Positions 9,494 to 19,567 of a DNA stretch of 46,352 bases are shown here, piece after piece. The number at the start of each line of letters is the position of its first letter. Within the stretch, counting starts at the first letter, position 1. This DNA comes from Acinetobacter sp. (GTDB lineage: Bacteria; Pseudomonadota; Gammaproteobacteria; Pseudomonadales; Moraxellaceae): the NCBI GenBank assembly GCA_031277915.1, contig JAITLL010000040.1, forward strand, positions 1-46,352, given 5' to 3'. The notes under the pieces were generated by a model. That model had not been told where the DNA came from. It did not search any database and saw only the letters and a list, made by a program, of their open reading frames with translations. The translations under genes and the position numbers were made by a program.

Positions 9494-12130
9494 ATGACAT
9501 CTGCTGAAATTCGTGAAGCATTTTTGCGCTACTTTGAGACGCAAGGGCATACACGTGTCGCGTCGAGTTCTCTTGTTCCTGCCAACGACCCAACTTTATT
9601 ATTTACAAATGCTGGGATGAACCAGTTTAAAGACTGTTTTTTAGGTCTTGAAAAACGTGATTATGTACGTGCAACTACTTCACAAAAATGTGTACGTGCT
9701 GGCGGTAAACATAATGATTTAGATAACGTTGGCTACACTGCTCGCCACCATACCTTCTTTGAAATGTTAGGTAATTTCTCATTTGGTGATTATTTCAAAC
9801 GTGATGCACTTAATTTTGCTTGGGAATTTTTAACAAGCGAACAATGGCTTGCTTTACCGAAAGATCGCCTCTATGTAACGGTTTATCATACCGATGACGA
9901 AGCTTACGACATCTGGAATAAAGAAATTGGTTTAGCGCCAGAACGTATTATCCGTATTGGTGATAACAAAGGCGAAAAATACGCTTCAGATAACTTCTGG
10001 GCAATGGGTGATACAGGTCCATGTGGTCCTTGTTCTGAAATTTTCTTTGACCACGGTGACCACATTTGGGGTGGCCTACCAGGTTCTCCTGAAGAAGATG
10101 GCGACCGTTTCATTGAAATCTGGAACAACGTTTTCATGCAGTTTAACCGGACGAACGATGGCGTGCTTCACCCTCTCCCTGCTCCATCTGTTGATACAGG
10201 TATGGGCTTAGAGCGTATTTCTGCTGTATTGCAACATGTTAATTCAAACTATGACATTGACCTGTTCCAACACTTATTAAAAGCTGCTGCAAATATTATT
10301 GGTATTGAAGACGAAGGTCAGCCTTCTTTACGTGTCGTTGCAGACCATGCGCGCTCTTGTTGCTTCTTAATTGCTGACGGTGTAAACCCAAGTAACGAAG
10401 GCCGTGGTTATGTACTACGCCGTATTATTCGCCGTGCTGTTCGTCATGGTAATAAACTTGGTGCAACTGGTACGTTCTTCTACAAAATGTTGCAACCTTT
10501 AATCGAAGTTATGGGTGATGCATACCCAGAGCTTGCAGCACGCAAAGATGTGATTGAAGCAACTTTAATTCGTGAAGAAGAACAATTTGCTAAAACACTT
10601 GAGCAAGGTTTAAAACTACTCGAAGGTGAACTTGCTCAGTTAAAAGACAAAACCATTCCTGGTGCGACTGTATTTAAACTTTACGACACTTATGGCTTCC
10701 CAACAGACTTAACTGCTGATATTGCACGTGAACGTGGCTTTATTATTGATGAAGCTGGTTTTGAAGTAGAAATGGCGGCACAGCGTCAACGTGCTCGTGA
10801 TGCTGGTAAGTTTGCAGTTGACTATAACAACATTGTAAAAGTTGAAGGCGAAACTCAATTTGACGGTTATATAAACACAACTGGTCAAGGCGAAATTGTA
10901 GCGATCTATAAAGATGGTGTACAAGTTGATGAAGTTTCTGAAGGTGATGAAGCACTTATCGTTTTAAACCAAACTCCTTTCTATGCTGAAAGTGGTGGTC
11001 AGATTGGTGATACAGGTATCTTCAAAAATGAAACTGGTATTTTTGAAGTTCAAGACACTAAAAAGTCAGGCGGTGCCTTTGTTCATCAAGGTATTGTGAC
11101 TGTTGGTAACCTCAAAGCAAATCAAAATGTAGAGGCGATTGTTAAAGCAGACATTCGTGAAGCTACGGCACGCAACCACTCAGCAACTCATTTGTTACAC
11201 GCTGCCCTTCGTCAAATCTTAGGTTCACATGTACAACAAAAAGGTTCTTTAGTTGCAAGCGACATTTTACGTTTTGACTTTGCAAATGACCAACCTGTTT
11301 CATTTGAACAATTACAACAAGTTGAACGTCTCGTAAATGCTGAAGTTATTGCAAATACTCCTGTGACGACTGAACTTCTCGACATTGAAGCTGCAAAAGC
11401 AAAAGGCGCAATGATGTTGTTCGGTGAAAAATATGGTGATGAAGTACGTGTACTCTCTATGGGTTCAGTCATTGATGAGAAAAACTTCTCAATCGAACTT
11501 TGTGGTGGTATTCACGTAAAACGTACAGGTGATATTGGTTTATTCAAAATCACTTCTGAAGGTGGTGTAGCTGCTGGTGTACGTCGTATTGAAGCAGTGA
11601 CTGGTACTAAAGCGTTAGAAGTGGTACAAAAAGCTGACAACGATATTCAGCATATTAATGGCTTACTAAAAGCACAGAAAGACCAAACAGTTGAGCGTGT
11701 ACAAGCTAATGTAGAATTGGTTTCTACACTACAAAAGCAGATTGAACAGCTCAACCAGAAATTGGCAAACTTCCAAGCGGCTGACTTGATTGATCAGGTA
11801 CAAACGATTGCTGATCGTCAAACGCTTATCACTACTGTTCAAGGTGTTGATGCAAAAGCGCTTCGCAACTTGCATGACAGTGTGAAATCAAAATTAGAGA
11901 ATGCAGTGATTGTGTTAGTAGGTGTAGAGGGTGACAAAGTCAGCCTGCTTGCATCAGTCGCATCACAATACACTGCAAATCTAAAAGCAGGTGACATCAT
12001 CAAACATCTAGCAACCGAGCTAGGTGGTAAAGGTGGTGGTAAACCTGACTTAGCACAAGGTGGCGCGCCACTTAACGAGAAGTTTGGACAAGTTATTGCA
12101 GCATTGCCTGCTTGGCTTGAACAAAAATAA
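9494..12130 (+). CDS. alaS: Alanyl-tRNA synthetase
   Basis: A class II tRNA synthetase of 878 residues that charges tRNA-Ala and edits mischarged Ser and Gly. The N-terminal catalytic core starts [20 protein letters not shown] and includes [16 protein letters not shown] and the [13 protein letters not shown] block. The editing domain has the zinc motif [11 protein letters not shown] with the later CGGIHV, and the C-terminus has the glycine-rich DHHA1 end [14 protein letters not shown]. The ATG at 9494 gives the usual family length. TTG at 9473 and GTG at 9479 are in frame upstream, with GGAG at 9465-9468, so a slightly longer protein cannot be excluded. lysC follows 65 bases later. Confidence 0.96.
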   Translation: MTSAEIREAFLRYFETQGHTRVASSSLVPANDPTLLFTNAGMNQFKDCFLGLEKRDYVRATTSQKCVRAGGKHNDLDNVGYTARHHTFFEMLGNFSFGDYFKRDALNFAWEFLTSEQWLALPKDRLYVTVYHTDDEAYDIWNKEIGLAPERIIRIGDNKGEKYASDNFWAMGDTGPCGPCSEIFFDHGDHIWGGLPGSPEEDGDRFIEIWNNVFMQFNRTNDGVLHPLPAPSVDTGMGLERISAVLQHVNSNYDIDLFQHLLKAAANIIGIEDEGQPSLRVVADHARSCCFLIADGVNPSNEGRGYVLRRIIRRAVRHGNKLGATGTFFYKMLQPLIEVMGDAYPELAARKDVIEATLIREEEQFAKTLEQGLKLLEGELAQLKDKTIPGATVFKLYDTYGFPTDLTADIARERGFIIDEAGFEVEMAAQRQRARDAGKFAVDYNNIVKVEGETQFDGYINTTGQGEIVAIYKDGVQVDEVSEGDEALIVLNQTPFYAESGGQIGDTGIFKNETGIFEVQDTKKSGGAFVHQGIVTVGNLKANQNVEAIVKADIREATARNHSATHLLHAALRQILGSHVQQKGSLVASDILRFDFANDQPVSFEQLQQVERLVNAEVIANTPVTTELLDIEAAKAKGAMMLFGEKYGDEVRVLSMGSVIDEKNFSIELCGGIHVKRTGDIGLFKITSEGGVAAGVRRIEAVTGTKALEVVQKADNDIQHINGLLKAQKDQTVERVQANVELVSTLQKQIEQLNQKLANFQAADLIDQVQTIADRQTLITTVQGVDAKALRNLHDSVKSKLENAVIVLVGVEGDKVSLLASVASQYTANLKAGDIIKHLATELGGKGGGKPDLAQGGAPLNEKFGQVIAALPAWLEQK

Positions 12131-12150
12131 GACTTCACTTTTTGTGTAAC

Positions 12151-12176
12151 TGACCCTGAAAAGCCTCTCAGGGTCA
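12151..12176 (+). other. Hairpin in the alaS-lysC gap
   Basis: Perfect nine-base arms TGACCCTGA / TCAGGGTCA with an eight-base loop, ending 20 bases before the lysC start. No T-run follows, so it is more likely a leader or mRNA-processing structure than a terminator. It does not resemble a lysine riboswitch, which needs about 170 bases. Confidence 0.55.
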
Positions 12177-12195
12177 TGGCTTATATGGAACAACT

Positions 12196-13476
12196 ATGGC
12201 ATTAATCGTTCAAAAATATGGCGGTACTTCTATGGGTACCCCCGAGCGCATTTTAAATGTTGCTCGTCGTGTGAAGCGTTGGCATGATCACGGTCACAAG
12301 GTTGTTGTGGTCGTATCTGCAATGAGTGGTGAAACAAACCGCTTACTTGCCCTCGCTAAAGCCATTACCGAAACACCTGATCCACGTGAGTTAGACCAAA
12401 TGGTTTCAACTGGTGAACAGGTGACGATTTCCATGTTAGCTATGGCACTTAATTCGATTGGTGTGGAAGCTAAATCCTATACCGGACGTCAAGTCGGTAT
12501 TAAAACTGACAGTGCATTTACCAAGGCGCGTATTGAGTCTATTGACACAGATGTCATGACCAATGACCTAAATGCAGGCCGTGTTATTGTAGTTGCAGGC
12601 TTCCAAGGCTTTGATGCCAATGGGAACACAACAACTCTAGGACGTGGTGGTTCAGATACTTCTGGCGTTGCCCTTGCAGCTGCGTTAAAAGCAGATGAAT
12701 GCCAAATCTATACTGATGTTGATGGTGTTTACACTACAGACCCTCGTGTTGCCCCTAAAGCCAAAAAAATCGACCGTATTTCTTTTGAAGAAATGCTAGA
12801 AATGGCATCATTAGGTTCTAAAGTTTTACAAATTCGCTCAGTAGAGTTTGCCGGAAAATATCAAGTTCCTTTACGTGTATTATCAAGCTTTGATAATGAT
12901 AACGACGGCGTGTTTGACGACGAATTTAAAGAAAATGTAGGTACACTCATTACGACTGAGGCAGAAGACACTATGGAACAGCCAATTATTGCAGGTATTG
13001 CTTTTAACCGTGACGAAGCAAAATTAACGATTTTAGGCGTGCCTGATGAACCAGGCATTGCTTCTAAAATTTTGTCACCAGTAAGTGATGCCAACATTGA
13101 AGTAGACATGATAGTCCAAAATGTTGAAGAAGATGGTACAACAGATTTCACTTTCACTGTAAACCGTGTTGATTTAGCAAAAGCTGAAAAAATCTTAAAC
13201 GAAACTGCCAAAAACATTGGTGCACGTGAAGTTTCAACACGTGATGACATCGTTAAAGTATCTATCGTTGGTGTAGGTATGCGTTCACATGCAGGGGTCG
13301 CGAGCAAAATGTTCACTGCCCTTGCTGACGAAGGCATTAACATCCTTATGATCTCAACATCTGAAATTAAAGTTTCTGTCATTATTGACGAAAAATACCT
13401 TGAACTTGCTGTTCGCTGCTTACATACCGCTTTTGGTTTGGATCGTGAACATGGTGAAAGCAGCGCCCGCGCTTAA
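12196..13476 (+). CDS. lysC: Aspartate kinase
   Basis: A 426-residue enzyme that phosphorylates aspartate, the entry to lysine, threonine, methionine and diaminopimelate synthesis. The kinase domain begins IVQKYGGTSMG and includes STGEQVTISMLA, GFQGFDANGNTTTLGRGGSDTS and TDVDGVYTTDPRVAP. Two ACT domains (about residues 265-340 and 345-420) carry feedback binding of lysine/threonine. The layout matches the alpha2beta2 type of pseudomonads, in which an internal start makes a separate regulatory subunit; Met260 at 12973 is a possible internal start, with GAGG about 11 bases upstream, but this is only a guess. The alaS-lysC-csrA order is conserved in pseudomonads and relatives. Confidence 0.95.
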   Translation: MALIVQKYGGTSMGTPERILNVARRVKRWHDHGHKVVVVVSAMSGETNRLLALAKAITETPDPRELDQMVSTGEQVTISMLAMALNSIGVEAKSYTGRQVGIKTDSAFTKARIESIDTDVMTNDLNAGRVIVVAGFQGFDANGNTTTLGRGGSDTSGVALAAALKADECQIYTDVDGVYTTDPRVAPKAKKIDRISFEEMLEMASLGSKVLQIRSVEFAGKYQVPLRVLSSFDNDNDGVFDDEFKENVGTLITTEAEDTMEQPIIAGIAFNRDEAKLTILGVPDEPGIASKILSPVSDANIEVDMIVQNVEEDGTTDFTFTVNRVDLAKAEKILNETAKNIGAREVSTRDDIVKVSIVGVGMRSHAGVASKMFTALADEGINILMISTSEIKVSVIIDEKYLELAVRCLHTAFGLDREHGESSARA

Positions 13477-13540
13477 TTTTACCAAACGGTCAAGAATTCA
13501 TTCAAAAATGTTTACTTGTCCGACAATAATGAAATAAAAC

Positions 13541-13576
13541 ACAGAGCCGCTATAGTTTTTTTTATAGCGGCTCTGT
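13541..13576. terminator. Strong hairpin after lysC
   Basis: Perfect 14-base arms ACAGAGCCGCTATA / TATAGCGGCTCTGT around an eight-base GTTTTTTT loop, 64 bases after lysC. A T-run is lacking downstream on the plus strand (GTTATATT), so termination is likely but not certain. Confidence 0.7.
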
Positions 13577-13722
13577 TATATTAAACGGATAGTTTTTTGG
13601 CAGTGATTATCAAAATATGACTTTGTTCTCATATTTCTGTTAGAATCTGACTGAAAACTGAGGTTGAGCTTTTTATTTGGGTACCAATATTGCAGTTTTA
13701 AGCGTTTAGCAAGGAGATAAAC

Positions 13723-13977
13723 ATGCTGATTCTGACCCGCCGTGTCGGGGAAACATTAATGATTGGGGATCAAGTCAGTGTTACTGTGCTTGGCGTCAAA
13801 GGAAACCAGGTTCGAATTGGTGTGAATGCACCAAAAGAGGTTTCTGTTCATCGCGAAGAAATTTATCAACGTATTCAACATGAACGTGCAATGCATGAAC
13901 ACCTTCAACATCTTGATCAAGATTATCAAGTTTCATATGAAGATGATAATTATGCACAGAAAAACTTCAATCGTTAG
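13723..13977 (+). CDS. csrA: Carbon storage regulator CsrA, long form
   Basis: An 84-residue RNA-binding translational regulator that binds GGA motifs in leader RNAs. The first 60 residues are classic Csr[32 protein letters not shown] and [16 protein letters not shown], with the RNA-contact Arg44 equivalent in HREEI. The usual gammaproteobacterial protein stops near residue 61-65; here a tail of about 20 more residues follows, rich in His, Gln, Asp and Tyr. A strong AAGGAG Shine-Dalgarno sits seven bases before the start. It lies downstream of lysC with 246 bases between, in which no tRNA gene is seen, unlike the pseudomonad arrangement. Confidence 0.95.
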   Translation: MLILTRRVGETLMIGDQVSVTVLGVKGNQVRIGVNAPKEVSVHREEIYQRIQHERAMHEHLQHLDQDYQVSYEDDNYAQKNFNR

Positions 13978-13999
13978 TATGAAGTTATTCTCTCCCTAA

Positions 14000-14031
14000 T
14001 TAAAGCGACTTTCTAGTCGCTTTAAATTTTT
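14000..14031 (+). terminator. Terminator of csrA
   Basis: Stem TTAAAGCGACT / AGTCGCTTTAA with a TTCT loop, followed by ATTTTTG; 22 bases after the csrA stop. Confidence 0.85.
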
Positions 14032-14046
14032 GTGGAGTATATAAAT

Positions 14047-14613
14047 TTATAGGCCTAATGCACGTTTTACAGGTGCATAACTACGACGATGCTGATCAAT
14101 CACGCCGTGAGCTGCAATCGCTTCAAAGTGTGCTTTGGTTGGATAACCCTTATGTTTGGCAAAACCAAATAATGGATACTGTTGATCTAACTCTACCATT
14201 TGACGATCACGTGTGACTTTTGCCAAGATACTGGCAGCACTAATCTCAGCGTGGCTAGCGTCTCCCCCCACAATCGCTTCACAAGGGATAATGATTCCCT
14301 TTGGAATTTGATTGCCGTCTACAATAACTTTTTCAGGCTGTGTTTTAAGGCCTTCCACTGCTCGCTTCATTGCTAAAAATGTCGCTTGCAATATATTCAG
14401 TTCATCAATTTCGGCATGTGTAGCTTCCGCTATTGACCATGCTAAAGCCTTTTCTTGAATTTCGATAAACAACTTTTCACGTTTTTTTTCAGTTAATTTT
14501 TTAGAATCGTTTAATCCTAAAATTGGATTTTCTGGATCTAAAATAACAGCTGCAGCAACAACTGAACCCACTAATGGGCCTCGGCCTGCCTCATCTACGC
14601 CTGCAACGAACAT
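14047..14613 (-). CDS. rnhB: Ribonuclease HII
   Basis: A 188-residue endonuclease that removes ribonucleotides and RNA primers from DNA-RNA hybrids. The catalytic start is [13 protein letters not shown], with Asp7 and Glu8, followed by [17 protein letters not shown] and [10 protein letters not shown] with the remaining acidic ligands. The start at 14613 is chosen because GGAG lies five bases upstream and it gives the normal N-terminus; an in-frame upstream start at 14643 would add ten hydrophobic residues and falls inside the preceding terminator. It is convergent with csrA. Confidence 0.95.
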   Translation of the reverse strand: MFVAGVDEAGRGPLVGSVVAAAVILDPENPILGLNDSKKLTEKKREKLFIEIQEKALAWSIAEATHAEIDELNILQATFLAMKRAVEGLKTQPEKVIVDGNQIPKGIIIPCEAIVGGDASHAEISAASILAKVTRDRQMVELDQQYPLFGFAKHKGYPTKAHFEAIAAHGVIDQHRRSYAPVKRALGL

Positions 14614-14625
14614 GTATACTCCAAT

Positions 14626-14661
14626 AAAAAAGAGGCTGATCAATATGAATCAGCCTTCTTT
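14626..14661 (-). terminator. Terminator of the 14679-15059 lipoprotein gene
   Basis: On the minus strand AAAGAAGGCTGAT / ATCAGCCTCTTTTTT forms a stem with a T-run. It lies immediately upstream of the rnhB Shine-Dalgarno, so rnhB must have its promoter nearby or depend on read-through. Confidence 0.8.
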
Positions 14662-14678
14662 GAAACTCAAATTATTAG

Positions 14679-15059
14679 TTACTTTTGTAAAGCTTCAGCC
14701 ACGCAAGCATTTACAGTATTAGAAACAACTTGACTTACAACTGTTGCACGTGCAGCTGGGTCAAGTGCAGCAGTAGCCAAATCAACTGCAGTAACACTAT
14801 TTGGTGCCTTTTCACTTACACAACCACAAACATTGGTTTGAATACTATCACGTTGTTCAGCAGTCATAAACTTTGTTGCTGTTTTCCATGCAGCGACATT
14901 ATTAATTTCTGTAATACATTTCGCGTTTACAGCAACTTTCAATGCAGCCATACCTAGCTGTTGAGTTGTGGTTTCTGCAGAACCCGCACCAGGAGTGGTT
15001 GCACATGCAGTTAAAGCTAAAACAACTGGTGCTACAGCGAGCATCAATTTTTTCATCAT
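14679..15059 (-). CDS. Small lipoprotein, unknown function
   Basis: About 126 residues starting MMKKLMLAVAPVVLALTAC; the lipobox LTAC marks lipid attachment about 18 residues in, followed by ATTPGAGSAETTTQQLG. The mature part has four more cysteines spread as single residues plus the CGC pair in QTNVCGCVSEKAPN, suggesting disulphides in the periplasm or outer membrane. I do not recognise the family. The start is set at 15059 or 15056 because AGGA lies just upstream; a longer in-frame extension to 15122 has no signal and no ribosome site. Confidence 0.75.
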   Translation of the reverse strand: MMKKLMLAVAPVVLALTACATTPGAGSAETTTQQLGMAALKVAVNAKCITEINNVAAWKTATKFMTAEQRDSIQTNVCGCVSEKAPNSVTAVDLATAALDPAARATVVSQVVSNTVNACVAEALQK

Positions 15060-15295
15060 TTTTTCCTTTGATCGAACGTCAGCAGCGCGTATTTTGCCTA
15101 AACTTGTGCTTAGAAGAAACAAATAAATTGATGCATTTATGCAATCTTACTCTCTTATTCTCTAGTTCAAGTTGACCATGTTTTTCAATTAAAGCGTTCT
15201 GTTTATAGCACGCTCCGTCACGGGAACAACATTTCTCAAGTTCAATGCTTTCCCATAAAATCTAACGCTAAAATGACAAAAAAATAGGGTCTTCT

Positions 15296-15850
15296 ATGCC
15301 TGCCTCATCCTCTCAATACTACACCCGCACTGCACAGATTCTGCATTGGGTGATGGCCATCATTTTCATTACAGCTTGGGTGATTGGCTTCTACAGTGGA
15401 AATTTTTTAAGTTATGATACTAGTACCATTAAAGGTGATGTCATTACACTACATAAAAATATTGCCACAACCATTATCTTTCTAGTGGTCATTCGTCTTT
15501 TCTGGCGTTACACCCATCCAGTTCCAAAGTTGCCTGACACTATGTCACCCATGATGAAGACTCTAGCTCACATCGGACATTTATTACTCTATGTGATTTT
15601 GGTCGCTTTACCTGTGACTGGATGTCTATTTAGCTGGAGTGCTGGTCACCCTGCTCCAGTTTTATATTTATTTGAAATTCCGCGTTTAGTGCAAGACAGC
15701 CCAAAGCTTTTAGCTGTTGTTAAACCATTACATATTTATATTTCATGGTTTGCAGGTTTGCTTATTGTTGGGCATATACTTGCAGCTTTAAAACATCACT
15801 TTATTGATAAAGACAATATTTTAAACAGCATGACCAAACAACCAAAATAA
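15296..15850 (+). CDS. Cytochrome b561 family protein
   Basis: A 184-residue diheme membrane cytochrome of the CybB type. Four membrane spans are visible, about residues 15-33, 50-68, 88-110 and 142-165. Candidate heme-ligating histidines are in ILHWVMA (first span), LHKNIATT (second), and HIYISWFAGLLIVGHILAALKHH (fourth). The family passes electrons from the quinone pool, and E. coli CybB acts as a superoxide:ubiquinone oxidoreductase; the partner here is unknown. AGGG precedes the start. It stands alone and is convergent with the deaminase gene across a shared terminator. Confidence 0.92.
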   Translation: MPASSSQYYTRTAQILHWVMAIIFITAWVIGFYSGNFLSYDTSTIKGDVITLHKNIATTIIFLVVIRLFWRYTHPVPKLPDTMSPMMKTLAHIGHLLLYVILVALPVTGCLFSWSAGHPAPVLYLFEIPRLVQDSPKLLAVVKPLHIYISWFAGLLIVGHILAALKHHFIDKDNILNSMTKQPK

Positions 15851-15861
15851 ACCGTCAGTAT

Positions 15862-15892
15862 AAAAAAACCGCCTATCACAGGCGGTTTTTTT
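15862..15892. terminator. Bidirectional terminator
   Basis: Stem AACCGCCT / AGGCGGTT with A-run and T-run on the two sides, between the convergent cytochrome b561 and adenine deaminase genes. Confidence 0.92.
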
Positions 15893-15894
15893 AT

Positions 15895-16939
<1,045 letters not shown>

Positions 16940-16940
16940 C

Positions 16941-16994
16941 TATAATTTCCTTCTCATATTTCTATCATGAAAATAGTTCTAGAAGGAAATTATA
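16941..16994 (-). other. 14-bp inverted repeat in the permease-deaminase gap
   Basis: TATAATTTCCTTCT at 16941-16954 and AGAAGGAAATTATA at 16981-16994 are perfect inverse complements with a 26-base loop. It lies right after the permease stop and just before the terminator at 16917-16939, so the two form tandem structures in the RNA. Confidence 0.7.
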
Positions 16995-17004
16995 AAAAAT
17001 CGTA

Positions 17005-18324
17005 TTAACCGCCAAAAGCGATAAATTTAAATACCCAAAGCGCAGCAATAATCCATACCATGTATGGAACAGTTTTTGCCTTACCTGTGAATAATTTCAC
17101 TAATGCATAGCTGATAAAGCCCATTGCAATACCATCTGCAATTGAGTAGGCAAATGGCATAAATACAATCGTTAAAAAGGCTGGAACAGCTTCTGTAATA
17201 TCATCCCAATCAATGTGCGTGATCCCTTGGATCATTAACACACCAATAAACAATAAAGCTGGTGCTGTTGCAAAACCTGGCACAGATTGAGCAAGAGGTG
17301 CTAAAAATAAACAGCAGATAAATAAGACAGCGACAACGACAGCTGTTAAACCAGTACGCCCACCTGCCGCTACACCTGAAGCTGATTCGATATATGGCGT
17401 AGTTGATGAAGTACCCAATGCAGCACCTGCTACAATTGCAGTCGAGTCAGCAAATAATGCTTTTTTCAAACGTGGTAATTTACCATCTTTTAAAAGACCC
17501 GCACGGTGTGAAACACCAACCAAAGTCCCGGTACTATCAAACAAGTCAACAATAAAGAAGACAAAAATGACACCGACCATACTTGCGGTAAATAGGCCTT
17601 TAAAGTCCATTTGCATGAAAGTTGGTGCAATTGAAGGAATTTCACCAAATACGCCCTTAAACTCATTTAAACCCAAAGCAGTAGCAATTGCTGTAACCAC
17701 CAAAATACTAATAATGATTGCACCACGAACTTTCAAATGATGCAAAACTACAATGAGTAGAAAGCCAAATAAAGCGAGCAATACTGTAGGCTGCTTAATA
17801 TTGCCTAAACCCACTAAAGTAGCTTGGTTAGCCACAATAATTCCGGCATTCTTTAGCGCAACAAGTGCAAGGAATAAGCCAATACCACCACCTATTGCAA
17901 ATTTAAGTGACATTGGAATTGCATTGACAATCGCCTCACGAACTTTAAAGAAGCTAATTGCAAGAAATACAACGCCTGACACAAAAACAGCAGCTAAAGC
18001 AGTCTGCCATGGCACTCCCATGCCCATACATACCGAATAGGTAAAATAAGCATTAAGCCCCATACCTGGTGCTAAGGCAATTGGGTAGTTGGCAATAATA
18101 CCCATCACTAAACAACCGATTGCTGCTGCCAAACAGGTCGCAACGAATACGGCGCCATGATCCATGCCGGTTTCTGATAAAATGAGTGGATTGACAATGA
18201 TGATGTAACACATCGTTAAAAATGTAGTTACACCAGCAAGAACTTCTGTTCGAAACGTGGTTTTATTGTCGCTTAACTTAAATAAACGCTCTAACCAGCC
18301 TGCCGAAGAATTGGGCGCCGCCAT
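17005..18324 (-). CDS. AzgA-type purine base permease (NCS2 superfamily)
   Basis: A 439-residue inner-membrane proton symporter of the AzgA branch (E. coli AdeP/AdeQ and GhxP/GhxQ), which imports adenine, guanine or hypoxanthine. It has about 12-14 hydrophobic spans. Typical motifs are FLTMCYIIIVNP, the APGMGLNAYFTYSVC block near residue 85, IGGGIGLFLALVALKNAGI, and FFIVDLFDSTGTLVGV, which carries the family Asp/Thr signature. The substrate is not fixed by sequence, but the deaminase downstream makes adenine likely. GAGG lies six bases before the start. Confidence 0.92.
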   Translation of the reverse strand: MAAPNSSAGWLERLFKLSDNKTTFRTEVLAGVTTFLTMCYIIIVNPLILSETGMDHGAVFVATCLAAAIGCLVMGIIANYPIALAPGMGLNAYFTYSVCMGMGVPWQTALAAVFVSGVVFLAISFFKVREAIVNAIPMSLKFAIGGGIGLFLALVALKNAGIIVANQATLVGLGNIKQPTVLLALFGFLLIVVLHHLKVRGAIIISILVVTAIATALGLNEFKGVFGEIPSIAPTFMQMDFKGLFTASMVGVIFVFFIVDLFDSTGTLVGVSHRAGLLKDGKLPRLKKALFADSTAIVAGAALGTSSTTPYIESASGVAAGGRTGLTAVVVAVLFICCLFLAPLAQSVPGFATAPALLFIGVLMIQGITHIDWDDITEAVPAFLTIVFMPFAYSIADGIAMGFISYALVKLFTGKAKTVPYMVWIIAALWVFKFIAFGG

Positions 18325-18646
18325 AAGTAGCCTCTATACAAAATCTGAACTGTGAATATGTACTTCTATGTAGGTATCTGAGCAATCTTGTTTTTCTGTT
18401 CAGATCTCTAGACAAGAATCTCAAATAGAAGGAGCAACAAATATGCCACTCATTTGATTTCTGGTTTTATACACAGAAAATAGCCACAGCCCCTCTTGAA
18501 ACACAAAAAAGCTGCATAACCCTTATGCAGCTTTTTTACTATACGTTCAATAAGTTTAACAGATTCAACAGCAACATGATCAAAATTTATGAAAAGATAT
18601 GATCAATGGCATACTTTTTTAAAGCAAATTACATGAACCATTTTGG
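18325..18646. other. Purine permease leader and intergenic region
   Basis: A 322-base stretch with no gene. On the minus strand it is the promoter and leader of the permease. It holds an eight-base inverted repeat (ATCTGAAC at 18343-18350, GTTCAGAT at 18398-18405) in the leader. I see no purine riboswitch core. A terminator lies at 18505-18537, and the rest is AT-rich. Confidence 0.5.
18505..18537. terminator. Terminator between small membrane protein and permease
   Basis: Stem AGCTGCATAA / TTATGCAGCT with an A-run and a T-run on either side; it most likely ends the minus-strand gene at 18647-18874. Confidence 0.88.
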
Positions 18647-18874
18647 TTAGAAAAAAACTTTTTTATCACTGATATATTTTTGCCAATTATAAGACGCTAA
18701 ATCGCTATGGTGGACCCGATTAGGATTTCGCTCAATGGTCTGCAAATTTTTTTCTGCTTCTTGAATAATTCGCATAAGCTCCTGATGTCTTTTATTTTGC
18801 GTATCTAAATATGCCCAATACCCTAATACAAACACGATACTCACACACAACACTATTAATACTTTATTGATCAT
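18647..18874 (-). CDS. Small single-span membrane protein, unknown
   Basis: A 75-residue protein starting MINKVLIVLCVSIVFVLGYWAYL, one N-terminal membrane helix, then a charged helix (QNKRHQELMRIIQEAEKNLQ) that may form a short coiled coil. I do not recognise it. The frame is open 23 codons further upstream, but that stretch has unusual composition (Ile/Asn/Phe), so the start at 18874 is preferred although its ribosome site is weak (GAGAT). It has its own terminator at 18505-18537. Whether it is expressed is uncertain. Confidence 0.5.
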   Translation of the reverse strand: MINKVLIVLCVSIVFVLGYWAYLDTQNKRHQELMRIIQEAEKNLQTIERNPNRVHHSDLASYNWQKYISDKKVFF

Positions 18875-19200
18875 TATTATTATCTCTATGTTTTTAATGT
18901 TAATGATCTTAACAAAAAATAACCAGTTTGTGAATATTTTCACATTTATTTACAATAATTATTAATTACTCAAGATATTGATATAAAAAATGTTTTCAAA
19001 TTTGCAATTTAAAAATTGATTAAAAAGAAAACTTTTCACTTAAAAATTCATTTTTTAAAAACAACTATATTGTTTTAACAAAAACTTATATAGACTGGTT
19101 GCCGACTTTTATTTTTAAGTATATTTAAATTTATTTTTCACTTTAACTTCACTATATTATTTATTGAATTTTAATTTATTTGGTAAATCATTAGATAATA
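18875..19200. other. Very AT-rich intergenic stretch
   Basis: No gene of any plausible length is seen here. The sequence is extremely rich in A and T with long A and T runs, unlike the flanking genes. This is the kind of DNA bound by H-NS-type silencers, and it borders the decayed gene fragment at 19244. Confidence 0.5.
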
Positions 19201-19235
19201 AAAAGCCCATTTCAATAAGTCAAAATGGGCTTTTA
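19201..19235 (-). terminator. Terminator following the monooxygenase remnant
   Basis: Stem AAAAGCCCATTT / AAATGGGCTTTT with a ten-base loop and, on the minus strand, T-rich sequence after it. It lies nine bases beyond the stop codon of the gene remnant and was probably its terminator. Confidence 0.75.
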
Positions 19236-19243
19236 TGAGATAA

Positions 19244-19427
19244 TTAACCTGCAACTTTTTCGATTTTAGGTTTAGTTTTTACCAAATCTGCTTCATAAGT
19301 CACCTCATATTCATCTAATTTTAAATGATGTAAACGTTGTTTAAGTTTTTTTCAATAACCACGACCACGCTGCAAAGTTACGACCACTAGCATCAATAAC
19401 TTTCAAAGATAACAAATGAAATATTAT
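19244..19427 (-). pseudogene. C-terminal remnant of a flavin monooxygenase
   Basis: On the minus strand the bases encode DASGRNFAAWSWLLKK, then after a one-base shift in an A-run LKKLKQRLHHLKLDEYEVTY, ending in IEKVAG and a TAA at 19244-19246. This matches the end of the intact monooxygenase at 23390-24913 (DANGRNFAAWPWSLKKLKQR, then VDLKDYEVTY). A weaker match reaches further upstream to an ESY/KSY block with a few bases lost. Only the last 55-60 codons remain, with a frameshift and a small deletion, so it is a decayed paralogue. No trace of the first 85% of the gene is present. Confidence 0.85.
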
Positions 19428-19567
19428 GCCTATAATTTCAACTCTTTCACCTCTACATTTCATCGTTCTAAAAATCACACCAAGCTTCCTGTTTTCAGGG
19501 CTTCATTGTAGAAATGGAAACGATAAACTGCACTCAGAGAAAAAAATTGGATTGAGGAGAATAAATC

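Noticed and set aside
12131-12195. Lysine riboswitch before lysC
   Set aside because: The gap after alaS is only 65 bases with a single simple hairpin; a lysine riboswitch needs about 170 bases and several conserved helices.
12861-13382. 173-codon open frame opposite lysC
   Set aside because: Antisense to a clear gene; composition reflects the complement of lysC codons and no known domain is present.
13477-13722. tRNA genes between lysC and csrA, as expected near csrA in pseudomonads
   Set aside because: No cloverleaf or T-loop sequence (GGTTCRANNC) was found; only a 14-bp hairpin is present.
18325-18460. Purine riboswitch before the purine permease
   Set aside because: The leader lacks the three-way junction with the conserved loop bases of the purine class; only a simple eight-base inverted repeat is seen.
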